The notes under the pieces were generated by a model that was not told the DNA's origin, did no database searches, and was given only the letters and a program-made list of their open reading frames with translations. DNA of 28,017 bases. Origin: an uncultured Collinsella sp. (GTDB taxonomy: Bacteria; Actinomycetota; Coriobacteriia; Coriobacteriales; Coriobacteriaceae). Of this stretch, positions 1-6,911 are shown piece by piece. The translations under genes were made by a program, and so were the position numbers. The stretch is from positions 1 to 28,017 of the forward strand of contig CABUQV010000022.1 in the NCBI GenBank assembly GCA_902493855.1, given 5' to 3'. How positions within the stretch are numbered: the first letter of the stretch is position 1; each line of letters opens with the position of its first letter.

Positions 1-45
1 CTCCGTCGCCAGGAGGAAGAGCTCGACCTTCTCCCTGCTGTACAT
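1..45 (-). CDS. 5' end of an unidentified protein gene (cut by window edge)
   Basis: Fifteen codons are visible, reading MYSREKVELFLLATE, with ATG at 45. A clear ribosome binding site, GGAGG, lies 5 bases upstream, so this looks like a genuine gene start. The rest lies outside the window. The short charged and aliphatic N-terminus would suit a helix-turn-helix protein such as a small transposase subunit, but that is only a guess; nothing visible identifies the family. Confidence 0.55.
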   Translation of the reverse strand, partial: MYSREKVELFLLATE

Positions 46-198
46 GCGAACCTCCAGTCCGGACCGCCCCGCGGTCCAACTTTCTGTCCGCACCCCCTTT
101 TGGCGCAAACAGACCGTATTTCACCGCAAGTTATAAAAGGGGCATCAGGGGCGAAGGCCTCCAAGGCATTCCAGGCGCTGGCGCCATGCCCCCACGCC
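46..198. other. Intergenic stretch with a partial repeat copy
   Basis: No gene is seen. Positions 104-149 closely match 1271-1316, sharing GCAAACAG and the perfect core ACCGCAAGTTATAAAAGGG. The copy here has only the right half of the palindromic unit found at 1234-1296; the left arm is missing. The stretch lies between the divergent-looking edge gene start at 45 and the 3' end of the oxidoreductase gene at 199. Confidence 0.5.
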
Positions 199-1218
199 CT
201 AAAGTTTCAAGCGAATCGCATCGATGATGCGTGCGCAGCGCTGTGTGGCGGCTAGGGACATGATGGGGCTTTCGAGTTTCCCCGTCTGAATGAGCTGCGT
301 CGCATGCGACGCCTCGCCGTAAAAATCATCGACCTCAAATGGTGTATCGATTTCGAGTACTCGACCGTCGGAATACTTCACATGGGCGAGCTCGGGGCGA
401 TGGAGACGCTCGATTTCCAATGAGCCCCGCTCACAGGCAATCGTTAAGCGGCTTTCATATGTTGCTTTGCCGTCGCACACCATATGAATGGGTATACCGC
501 CGACGCTCATATGGATCTCGTCGGCCCAATCGACGCGGCCGCCCGATACGTCACGCCAGCGAACTTCACGGGACGAAACCTCGCACGCGCCCGCGAGCAA
601 ATCCTCAAACCAACCAACCGCATAGCAGCCCATGTCATATAGACAGCCGCCCTGCAACGGATCAAGCAGATAGCCCGAAGGAGACTCGCCGTAATCGAGC
701 TTTTGTACGCTTTCAATCGAGACAATACGGCCAAGCTCACCCGACGCAAGCAAGTCTTTCACGCGAGCGTGCATCGGGCAAAACCGATTCTTCATCGCCT
801 CCATAAACAGCACGCCGCGCTCGCGAGAGGTGGAGGCAATCGAGAGAGCCTCTTCCTCACTCAAAACGGCCGGCTTTTCGCACAGCACGGCCTTTCCGGC
901 GCGCAGCGCGCGACAGGCCCAACGCGTATGCATGCCATGCGGAAGAGCCAAGTAGATTGCGTCGACATCGGGGTCGGCAATCAGCGCATCATAAGCCACA
1001 TCGCCGCTATCGTCAGCCGTGGCATAACTGTGCGCGGCATCAATCGAAAACGCCCTGCAAAACTCCTCAACATGCGAAGGAGTGCGGCCGGCAGCAGCCA
1101 CAAGCCGTGCCCCGTCCACCTCCTTGAGCGACGATGCAAATCGATGCGAAATGTGTCCAGCGCCCAAAACGCCCCAACAAACCTCACGCAAATCATCACA
1201 TGAATCCCGATGACCCAC
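199..1218 (-). CDS. Gfo/Idh/MocA family NAD(P)-dependent oxidoreductase
   Basis: A 339-residue cytoplasmic dehydrogenase of the Gfo/Idh/MocA family, which oxidises or reduces sugars, inositols and related polyols. The N-terminal Rossmann fold shows the dinucleotide motif GVLGAGHISHRF at about residues 16-27, and the family signature CEKPAVLSEEEA lies at about 110-121; its lysine is the usual catalytic-site residue. The C-terminal half is the alpha/beta substrate domain. An open frame continues upstream to 1296, but those codons come from the palindromic repeat at 1234-1296. I prefer GTG at 1218, which has AAGGGGG 5 bases upstream. The gene lies downstream of the aldo/keto reductase on the same strand, so the two may be co-transcribed through the palindrome. 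The substrate cannot be read from sequence. Confidence 0.85.
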   Translation of the reverse strand: MGHRDSCDDLREVCWGVLGAGHISHRFASSLKEVDGARLVAAAGRTPSHVEEFCRAFSIDAAHSYATADDSGDVAYDALIADPDVDAIYLALPHGMHTRWACRALRAGKAVLCEKPAVLSEEEALSIASTSRERGVLFMEAMKNRFCPMHARVKDLLASGELGRIVSIESVQKLDYGESPSGYLLDPLQGGCLYDMGCYAVGWFEDLLAGACEVSSREVRWRDVSGGRVDWADEIHMSVGGIPIHMVCDGKATYESRLTIACERGSLEIERLHRPELAHVKYSDGRVLEIDTPFEVDDFYGEASHATQLIQTGKLESPIMSLAATQRCARIIDAIRLKL

Positions 1219-1233
1219 GACAGCCCCCTTCAG

Positions 1234-1296
1234 TTGCGGTGAAATAGTTCCTGTTTGGCCCCTATTCTGCCGCAAACAGGAACTATTCCACCGCAA
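1234..1296. repeat. 24-bp-arm inverted repeat between two minus-strand genes
   Basis: Arms at 1234-1257 and 1273-1296 are reverse complements at 23 of 24 positions around a 15-base loop. The single mismatch would be a G-U pair in RNA. There is no T-run after the hairpin on either strand, so it is not a standard intrinsic terminator. It sits 12 bases after the aldo/keto reductase stop and 15 bases before the oxidoreductase GTG. The right arm and the following sequence recur at 104-149. Confidence 0.8.
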
Positions 1297-1308
1297 GTTA
1301 TAAAAGGG

Positions 1309-2499
1309 TCATGAGGAGCGTGTTTTGCCGAAGACTTTAAGCATGGCCGTTACGGGGCCCGGCTGGAAGCGCCGGCGCACGTCATCGAGACGCTCGGGGA
1401 TATCGATATGCTGCGGGCAGTGGCGCGCGCATTTGCCGCACTTGACGCAATTGCTCGCCAGCTTGGCCTCGCTTGTGCGCACCGCACTCGCCGTAAAGTA
1501 TTGCGACAGCCCCGTAAACCAGCTGTGCGCATAGCTCGCGTTGTAGGCGGCAAAGCAGCCGGGAATGTTGATACCCTTGGGACATGGCATGCAGTAGCCG
1601 CATCCCGTGCAGGGCACGCGATTCGATTTTTCAAACTCATCCAGCACGTGCGCGATCGTGTCGAGCTGGTTGGCAGTCATCGAATTCGGCAACGCGAGGT
1701 CTGCCAGTGACGAGTTCTCATCCACCTGCGCGGTATCGGTCATACCCGAAAGCAGCATCGTCACCTGAGGATGATTCCACACCCACGAGAGCCCCCAAGC
1801 GGCAGGCGTATGCAAATGCCGATCGCATGCACCATCGAGAACAGCGCGCGCCCGCGGAGGCAATTTGCCTGCCAAGCGTCCGCCCAAAAGCGGCTCCATC
1901 ACAAACACCGCGAGACCTCGCTCGGCGGCGGCCATGAGCCCCGCCGTTCCCGCCTGATATCGCTCTCCAGCGTAGTTGTACTGGATCTGGCAAAAGTCCC
2001 ACTCATACGCATCGAGCATCGTAAGGAAGTCCGCCGCGCTGCCGTGGTACGAAAAGCCTATCTGACGAATACGCCCTGCAGCCTTTTGCTGCGCGATCCA
2101 GTCCTCGATGCCCAGCGCCACCACGCGCTCCCACTGCGCAGGCGAGGTGATGTTGTGCATAAGGTAATAGTCGATATGGTCGGTCTGCAGGCGGCGCAGC
2201 TGCTCGTCGAAAAACCGATCGAAATCCTCCGCGCATTTGCACGAAGCATGCGGCAGCTTGGTTGCGAGCAAAACCTGGTCGCGCAAGCCCAGGCGTTCAA
2301 GCGAAGCGCCCACGCAAGCCTCGTTGCCGGGATAGAGATAGGCCGTGTCCAGATAATTAATCCCCTGCTCCACCGCACGGGAGATGATGGCATCGGCCGT
2401 CTTCGCATCGGGGTGTCCCGGCGCACCGGGAAACCTCATGCAGCCCAGACCCAGAGCGGATATTCGGTTACCACTTTTAGGGTCAACGCGGTATTGCAC
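1309..2499 (-). CDS. Aldo/keto reductase with C-terminal 4Fe-4S ferredoxin-type domain
   Basis: A 396-residue NAD(P)H-dependent aldo/keto reductase carrying a dicluster ferredoxin-like tail, a common architecture in anaerobes. The TIM barrel fills residues 1-285 with the expected catalytic tetrad: Asp51, Tyr56 (DTAYLY), Lys81 (ATKLP) and His115 (YYLMHN). The tail has two Cys clusters, C297-x2-C300-x2-C303-x3-C307 and C351-x2-C354-x2-C357-x3-C361, each suited to one 4Fe-4S cluster. This suggests electron transfer from ferredoxin or flavodoxin as well as nicotinamide. The start is GTG at 2499 behind GGAGGGGAGGGG; the nearby ATG is out of frame. It is upstream of the Gfo/Idh gene on the same strand. 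The substrate is unknown. Confidence 0.9.
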   Translation of the reverse strand: MQYRVDPKSGNRISALGLGCMRFPGAPGHPDAKTADAIISRAVEQGINYLDTAYLYPGNEACVGASLERLGLRDQVLLATKLPHASCKCAEDFDRFFDEQLRRLQTDHIDYYLMHNITSPAQWERVVALGIEDWIAQQKAAGRIRQIGFSYHGSAADFLTMLDAYEWDFCQIQYNYAGERYQAGTAGLMAAAERGLAVFVMEPLLGGRLAGKLPPRARAVLDGACDRHLHTPAAWGLSWVWNHPQVTMLLSGMTDTAQVDENSSLADLALPNSMTANQLDTIAHVLDEFEKSNRVPCTGCGYCMPCPKGINIPGCFAAYNASYAHSWFTGLSQYFTASAVRTSEAKLASNCVKCGKCARHCPQHIDIPERLDDVRRRFQPGPVTAMLKVFGKTRSS

Positions 2500-2661
2500 G
2501 GCCCCTCCCCTCCCATCGAAACCCTGACAAGGCGAAACAAACCCGTCACGTCATCGAAACACATCGGAATCGCAATTGAGAACGTATCGTAACGCAGCAG
2601 AAATCGAGCCGTCACGGCACCGCTTTAACATCAGCAAAAAGCCCGATGAAAGGAGCCGGGC
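2500..2661. other. Intergenic stretch, no gene seen
   Basis: This separates the minus-strand aldo/keto reductase from the plus-strand leader of the ketopantoate-reductase-like gene. I see no open frame with a ribosome binding site and no clear promoter. A weak 5-bp stem (GCCCG/CGGGC) at 2641-2661 covers the Shine-Dalgarno sequence of the following small ORF. Confidence 0.4.
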
Positions 2662-2730
2662 ATGACCACGCGCGTGTCTTTGCGGTCTGCCCTGCAGCGT
2701 AGCGTCCAGGCAAACGTTTCTTTTTTATAA
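2662..2730 (+). CDS. Candidate 22-codon small ORF or leader peptide
   Basis: The ATG at 2662 is preceded by AAAGGAG at good spacing and runs 22 codons to TAA at 2728. The peptide starts MTTRVSLRSALQRSVQ and is rich in Arg, Ser and Leu. It ends about 95 bases before the ketopantoate-reductase-type gene, with the hairpin at 2780-2804 in between, so a leader-peptide role is possible. There is no homology evidence. A strong Shine-Dalgarno alone is weak support for so short a frame. Confidence 0.3.
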   Translation: MTTRVSLRSALQRSVQANVSFL

Positions 2731-2779
2731 CAGCCGCCCCGCGCACCCACCAATCACCCCGGCAGCATACAATCCATCA

Positions 2780-2804
2780 GGCGCCCCTTACGCGGGCGCC
2801 TTTT
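2780..2804 (+). terminator. Hairpin plus T-run in the leader of the panE-like gene
   Basis: GGCGCCC at 2780-2786 pairs perfectly with GGGCGCC at 2794-2800 over a 7-base loop, followed by TTTT. It lies only 4 bases before the GGGGAG ribosome binding site of the next gene. It is either an attenuator of that gene or the terminator of a short upstream transcript such as the 2662-2730 ORF. Confidence 0.6.
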
Positions 2805-2823
2805 ATATGGGGAGATGATTCAC

Positions 2824-3738
2824 ATGCAGATCAACAAGGTCACCTTTATCGGCAAGGGCGGCGTCGGCCTGCTCTACGGCAGCATGATTGCCAAGGCCCT
2901 CGGCAATGACGCCGTCGAATACGTTATGGATGACGCCCGTTTTGAGCGTCACGCGGGCGATGCGCTCACCGTCAACGGAAAGCCTTGCGGTCTCACGTCC
3001 GTCCGCGCCAGGGAGGCAGCGCCCGCCGATCTGGTCATCCTGACGGTCAAGACCACCGGTCTCGACCAAGCACTCAAGACTATGGAGCGCGTCGTGGGAC
3101 CCAACACGCTCATCGCCTCGCTGTGCAACGGTATTACGAGCGAGCAAAAGATTGCCGAACGCTTTGGCTGGGAGCATACCGTTCTTGGTATCTGCCAGGG
3201 CATGGACGCCGTGTTTCTCAATGGCGCGCTCACCTTTACCAATGTGGGCGAGATCCGCTTTGGTGCAGCCGCCGACACCGACCCCGCGACCGTCGCCGCT
3301 ATCGACGGGCTCTACACGCGCTGCGGCATCGCCCATACCGTCGAGCGCGACATTGCGCACCGCATGTGGGCCAAACTCATGCTCAACGACGGCATCAACC
3401 AGACCTGCATGGCCTACGGCGGGACCTACGGAAGCGCCACGGAACCGGGCTCCGAGCAGCGCCGCTGTTTTGTCTCCGCCATGCGCGAGACGCTTGCGGT
3501 TGCCAACGCCGAGGGCGTTGAGCTGACCGAGGCAGACCTGACGCAAATGGTGCACCTCATCGAGGGAATCGACCCCGCCGGTATGCCCTCGATGGCTCAA
3601 GACCGCATCGCAAGGCGCAAAACCGAGGTTGATGAGTTCGCGGGCACCATCTGCCGCCTCGCAGCCAAACACGATATCCAGGCGCCGCAAAACGAGTGGC
3701 TCTATCGGCGCATCCGCGATATCGAGAAAAGCTGGTAG
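2824..3738 (+). CDS. 2-dehydropantoate 2-reductase family protein (ApbA/PanE)
   Basis: A 304-residue member of the ketopantoate reductase family, which reduces 2-dehydropantoate to pantoate with NADPH in pantothenate and coenzyme A synthesis. The N-terminus has the glycine-rich loop FIGKGGVGLLYG, then the family motifs VKTTGL (catalytic-site lysine region) and LCNGITSEQ. The C-terminal helical domain begins near WAKLMLNDGINQT. Length is typical. An earlier in-frame ATG at 2815 directly abuts GGGGAG; the ATG at 2824 has a 9-base spacing and gives the usual family N-terminus, so I prefer it. The family includes paralogues acting on other 2-keto acids, and no pan gene neighbours are present, so the exact substrate is uncertain. 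A terminator follows at 3776. Confidence 0.8.
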   Translation: MQINKVTFIGKGGVGLLYGSMIAKALGNDAVEYVMDDARFERHAGDALTVNGKPCGLTSVRAREAAPADLVILTVKTTGLDQALKTMERVVGPNTLIASLCNGITSEQKIAERFGWEHTVLGICQGMDAVFLNGALTFTNVGEIRFGAAADTDPATVAAIDGLYTRCGIAHTVERDIAHRMWAKLMLNDGINQTCMAYGGTYGSATEPGSEQRRCFVSAMRETLAVANAEGVELTEADLTQMVHLIEGIDPAGMPSMAQDRIARRKTEVDEFAGTICRLAAKHDIQAPQNEWLYRRIRDIEKSW

Positions 3739-3775
3739 CGCCAACGCGCCGCATTCAACAGCCTTAACAGCAAAA

Positions 3776-3807
3776 CCGCCGCAAGGGAACCTTTCCCCCT
3801 GCGGCGG
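3776..3807 (+). terminator. Strong GC hairpin after the panE-like gene
   Basis: CCGCCGCA at 3776-3783 pairs with TGCGGCGG at 3800-3807, extended by GGG/CCC inside. It begins 38 bases after the stop codon and serves as the probable transcription end of the panE-like gene, although the downstream T content is low. Confidence 0.65.
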
Positions 3808-3848
3808 CCTTCATCTTCGTCTATGACCGGCGGCCGATCTCACAACAG

Positions 3849-4055
3849 TTAGCGTCGCGACCCCGGCACCTCGTCCTCATCGTCGCGACAAAGGACAACA
3901 CCGGCGCTTCCCAGCAGCGTGGCCGCGATCAGCGCGCTGACCACAATAGGAGCAGCCCCGCATGTCCCCTGCATGCCCGCGACGAGCGCGACCGTGGGAC
4001 CAAGGCAACCAAACGTCAGTGCAACGGCGGCAACGGCAATATCTCGAGCATTCAC
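3849..4055 (-). CDS. Small membrane protein, unknown function
   Basis: A 68-residue protein with two predicted membrane helices at about residues 5-26 and 35-56, followed by a charged tail (CRDDEDEVPGSRR). The start is GTG at 4055 behind GGAGGA. An overlapping out-of-frame ATG at 4051 is ignored. Hydrophobic pattern, Shine-Dalgarno and length suggest a real gene. No family is recognised. It follows the secreted protein gene on the same strand, about 186 bases downstream of that gene's stop. Confidence 0.55.
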   Translation of the reverse strand: MNARDIAVAAVALTFGCLGPTVALVAGMQGTCGAAPIVVSALIAATLLGSAGVVLCRDDEDEVPGSRR

Positions 4056-4241
4056 AAGACCACTTCCTCCAAGAGAAAGACCTTATTTCTCAAGAACCAG
4101 TGTGCCCCGCATCCATACGCCCAGCGTACCGCCACGGTAAGGGCTCTGTTAACTCAAACGCATACATAGAACGGACGTCCTTACGTTGCCCTAAAGCTCG
4201 GTAAAGACGCCCGTCCGCCAAATATCCGTGATGCAGAAAAA

Positions 4242-5015
4242 TTACCAACCGGTGTAGTAGTCGGTGGTTCCGGCAGCGCAGCCGGAGTCATAGACCTTGC
4301 AATCACCCTTGGAGCCCGTAAAGGTCGAACCCTGGGCCATATCGCCCGCGGCCACGACATAGTAACCATCGGAATCGCGCCAAAAGCCCTCGGAATCCTG
4401 AGTCCACTCGCCCGTGCGATAGTGATAAAGCACATTGCTGCTGTAATAGGTCTCGCGGCGCCCGTTGTAGTTATTGACACCCGCAGAGCGCGTCAGGCCC
4501 GATCCGTTCGCGTAGGACGCGGCAGACGCGTAGGACGGAATGTAACCGGCGTTGCAGTACGAAGCCTGGGCGACCTCGGCAGCCTCCGCCTCGGCGGCAG
4601 CCTCGAGCGCTTCGTGCTTGGCATCCTCAAGCGCAGTGCGCAGCTCATCGAGCTCGGTCGACTTCGCGTCGACCTCCCCCATCGTCAACAGGCTACCCGC
4701 ACCGTCGATACAGCCCTGCAGCACAGCGCGCTCGTCATCGGTGGCATAGTCACCATACATGTTTAGAATGATCTGAGCGCGCATCTCAAGGGAATCGCGC
4801 TTGGCCTCCATCGAGGCGTTCCACTCCTGCATGGAACCATAACCATCGCCGCGATAGTCAACGGGCTGCACCAGCGTTGTCTCGGACGGCGTAGATCCAA
4901 CCGTATCGGACAGTGTTGCGGCGTGGGCATCAGTTGCACCGGCGCCCGCCAAAAGTGCCACGGTCAGAGCGGCGGAAAGGGCGGCGGCTTTCGGTTTTCG
5001 TGAATCGATCCTCAT
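4242..5015 (-). CDS. Secreted protein with coiled-coil segment and C-terminal ETYYS-type domain
   Basis: A 257-residue exported protein. Residues 1-32 form a signal peptide: basic start (MRIDSRKPK), hydrophobic core (SAALTVALLAGAGA) and a likely cleavage site after THE AHA in TDAHA-ATLS. A central Glu/Ala-rich helical region (about 75-155) looks like a coiled coil. The last 80 residues hold GRRETYYSS, WTQDSEGFWRDSDGYYVVAA, VYDSGCAAGTTDYY and two Cys. This order of motifs resembles the small extracellular domains of the 3D or RlpA-like double-psi barrel type found in Gram-positive cell-wall proteins, but the match is from memory only. The open frame extends upstream to 5321; I chose ATG at 5015, which has GGAGG 10 bases upstream and begins the signal peptide. 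A role at the cell envelope is inference. Confidence 0.75.
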   Translation of the reverse strand: MRIDSRKPKAAALSAALTVALLAGAGATDAHAATLSDTVGSTPSETTLVQPVDYRGDGYGSMQEWNASMEAKRDSLEMRAQIILNMYGDYATDDERAVLQGCIDGAGSLLTMGEVDAKSTELDELRTALEDAKHEALEAAAEAEAAEVAQASYCNAGYIPSYASAASYANGSGLTRSAGVNNYNGRRETYYSSNVLYHYRTGEWTQDSEGFWRDSDGYYVVAAGDMAQGSTFTGSKGDCKVYDSGCAAGTTDYYTGW

Positions 5016-5226
5016 GTAGCTGGAAACCTCCGTAGTGCGTTTTTGCTGCGTTTGAGCTGCGTGTGATTCGATCGCGCTGCATAGTACCCCGAGCAAATCG
5101 CGACCTGCGGTTTTACTCAAAAGGCGCACGTCAATTGCGTAAAACTCACATCCTCTCAACAGGAGTTTTCCACAACTCGAATGCATAAAACGTGTCAAAA
5201 ACCCTGTTTTTGCGCCCTCACTATGC
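5016..5226. other. Upstream region of the secreted-protein gene
   Basis: No gene is seen. AAAACTC at 5141-5147 and GAGTTTT at 5163-5169 form a 7-bp perfect dyad with 15 bases between, a possible operator for the minus-strand secreted-protein gene. No convincing promoter pair could be fixed. Confidence 0.35.
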
Positions 5227-5265
5227 AAAAAAGGCGCCTGCGCAACCATTGTTCGCACAGGCACC
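5227..5265 (-). terminator. Intrinsic terminator of metY
   Basis: On the minus strand a stem of about 13 pairs (GGTGCCTGTGCG with CGCAGGCGCC, some G-U pairs) closes a short loop and is followed by six T. It begins about 60 bases after the metY stop and is a textbook rho-independent terminator. Confidence 0.9.
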
Positions 5266-5327
5266 TTGAGCAGGCATTTTATGCAGTTATACCTATCGAG
5301 ACGCAAGGGGTCCTTGCACAAGTCGCC

Positions 5328-6638
5328 TTACTCGTCCAGCGCGGCGAAGGCCTGCTTCAGATCCCAAATGATATCCTCGGCGTTCTCGGTACCGATGGAA
5401 AGACGGATCGTGGAGGGCGTGATGTTCTGCTCGGCGAGCTCCTCGGCAGAGAGCTGGGAGTGCGTGGTGGTAGCCGGGTGCACGACGAGCGACTTGACGT
5501 CGGCCACGTTGGCGAGCAGCGAGAACACCTGCAGATGATCGATGAACTTCCAAGCTGCCTCCTGGCCACCCTTAATCTCAAAGGTAAAGATCGAAGCGCC
5601 GCCGTTGGGGAAATACTTCTGATAGAGCTCGTGATCGGGGTGCTCAGGCAGGCTCGGGTGGTTCACCTTGGCGACGTGGCTGTCACCAACCAGGAACTCA
5701 ACGACCTTCTTGGTGTTCTCGACATGACGGTCAACGCGCAGCGACAGAGTCTCGGTGCCCTGGAGCAGGACCCAGGCGTTGAACGGGCTGATGCAGGCGC
5801 CCTCGTCACGCAGCAGGATAGCGCGGACATAGGTTGCAAAGGCGGCGGGACCGGCAGCCTCGGCAAACGAAACACCGTGGTAGGAGGGGTTGGGCTCAGC
5901 GATCTGGGCGTACTTGCCGCTCGCCTTCCAATCGAAGTTACCGCCGTCGACGATCACACCGCCCAGCGAGGTGCCGTGGCCGCCGATGAACTTGGTTGCG
6001 GAGTGGACGACGATGTTGGCACCATGCTCCAGCGGACGGAACAGATACGGGGTGCCGAAGGTGTTGTCGACGACAACCGGCAGACCGTGCTTCTTGGCGA
6101 TCTCGGAGATGGCGTCGATGTTGGGGATGTCGGAGTTGGGGTTGCCAAGCGTCTCGAGATAGATGACCGTGGTGTTGTCCTTGATGGCGCCCTCGACCTC
6201 GTCCAGGTTGTGGGCATCGACGAAGGTGGTCTCGACGCCAAACTGGGAGAGCGTATGCTCCAGCAGGTTGTAGGAGCCACCGTAGATGGTCTTCTGAGCC
6301 ACCACGTGGTCACCGGCCTGGGCAAGTGCCTGCAGGGTATAGGTGATGGCAGCGGCGCCAGAGGCGACGGCGAGGCCAGCAACGCCACCCTCGAGCGCGG
6401 CGATACGGTCCTCAAAGACGCCCTGGGTGGAGTTGGTCAGACGGCCGTAGATGTTACCGGCGTCGGCAAGACCAAAGCGGTCGGCGGCGTGCTGGGAGTT
6501 GCGGAACACATAGCTCGTGGTCTGGTAGATAGGCACGGCACGGGAGTCGGATGCAGGATCGGCGCTCTCCTGGCCAACGTGCAGCTGCAGGGTATCGAAA
6601 CCAAAGGTGTGCTCGGGATTGTTGATGAACTGGCTCAT
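5328..6638 (-). CDS. metY: O-acetylhomoserine sulfhydrylase (PLP-dependent)
   Basis: A 436-residue Cys/Met-metabolism PLP enzyme. The N-terminal GFDTLQLHVGQ, the long form of the protein and the VPIYQTTSYVF motif fit O-acetylhomoserine aminocarboxypropyltransferase, which makes homocysteine from O-acetylhomoserine and sulfide in direct sulfhydrylation. The PLP lysine is Lys216 in HSATKFIGGHG, and the cofactor-contacting Asp191 lies in VVVDNTFGTPY. Start ATG at 6638 has AAGGAG 6 bases upstream. The gene is divergent from a LysR regulator; its 5' leader has a promoter at 6822-6850 and a Cys-containing leader ORF at 6700-6753, so regulation by sulfur supply is likely. A strong terminator follows at 5227-5265. 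Cystathionine gamma-synthase paralogues are shorter, which favours MetY. Confidence 0.93.
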   Translation of the reverse strand: MSQFINNPEHTFGFDTLQLHVGQESADPASDSRAVPIYQTTSYVFRNSQHAADRFGLADAGNIYGRLTNSTQGVFEDRIAALEGGVAGLAVASGAAAITYTLQALAQAGDHVVAQKTIYGGSYNLLEHTLSQFGVETTFVDAHNLDEVEGAIKDNTTVIYLETLGNPNSDIPNIDAISEIAKKHGLPVVVDNTFGTPYLFRPLEHGANIVVHSATKFIGGHGTSLGGVIVDGGNFDWKASGKYAQIAEPNPSYHGVSFAEAAGPAAFATYVRAILLRDEGACISPFNAWVLLQGTETLSLRVDRHVENTKKVVEFLVGDSHVAKVNHPSLPEHPDHELYQKYFPNGGASIFTFEIKGGQEAAWKFIDHLQVFSLLANVADVKSLVVHPATTTHSQLSAEELAEQNITPSTIRLSIGTENAEDIIWDLKQAFAALDE

Positions 6639-6699
6639 GATGATCTCCTTGATCGAACAAAAGTAATAAGAGTAAGAGAAGTGAGTCGCTGTCTCCTGA

Positions 6700-6753
6700 T
6701 CACGCCGACGGGCGCAAACAGGAGCCCGGCATTCGTCTTGGTAAGCAATTCAT
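6700..6753 (-). CDS. Candidate Cys-containing leader peptide of metY
   Basis: A 17-codon ORF, MNCLPRRMPGSCLRPSA, starts at ATG 6753 behind a very strong AAAGGAGG, and stops at 6700, about 60 bases before the metY start. It has two Cys and two Met codons, the end products of the pathway metY serves. The Shine-Dalgarno sits in the loop of a small ATGCG/CGCAT stem (6754-6773). CTCCTG within codons 10-12 (6719-6724) can pair either with CAGGAG just after the leader stop (6693-6698) or with the metY Shine-Dalgarno AAGGAG (6645-6650). That offers a translational attenuation mechanism. The ORF and pairings are seen; the regulatory role is inferred. Confidence 0.6.
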   Translation of the reverse strand: MNCLPRRMPGSCLRPSA

Positions 6754-6821
6754 ATGCGGGCCTCCTTTCGCATCCCGGTTCCGTAGTTGGCTTAATTACC
6801 TACCGTCTTTGTGTGTTTTGA

Positions 6822-6850
6822 ATAGTACGAGCATTGTTTTCCTCGGTCAA
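6822..6850 (-). promoter_or_regulatory. Sigma-70-type promoter of metY
   Basis: On the minus strand, -35 TTGACC (6845-6850) and -10 TACTAT (6822-6827) are separated by 17 bases. Transcription would start near 6815, giving a leader of about 175 bases that contains the 17-codon ORF. Confidence 0.7.
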
Positions 6851-6870
6851 TCACTTTAAAGCGCTAACCT

Positions 6871-6891
6871 GTTATCGGTTTTATAGATAAC
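6871..6891. promoter_or_regulatory. LysR-type operator dyad
   Basis: GTTATC (6871-6876) and GATAAC (6886-6891) form a perfect 6-bp inverted repeat of the T-N11-A kind bound by LysR proteins. Its centre is about 66 bases upstream of the predicted metY start point, where LysR activators usually bind, and it overlaps the presumed promoter of the lysR gene starting at 6912, which suits autoregulation. Confidence 0.65.
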
Positions 6892-6911
6892 ACTCGAAAG
6901 GACGGGCGCCG

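Noticed and set aside
5181..6821. 546-residue plus-strand frame over metY
   Set aside because: It is antisense to the clearly coding metY, with no family motifs; an artefact of GC-rich codon bias.
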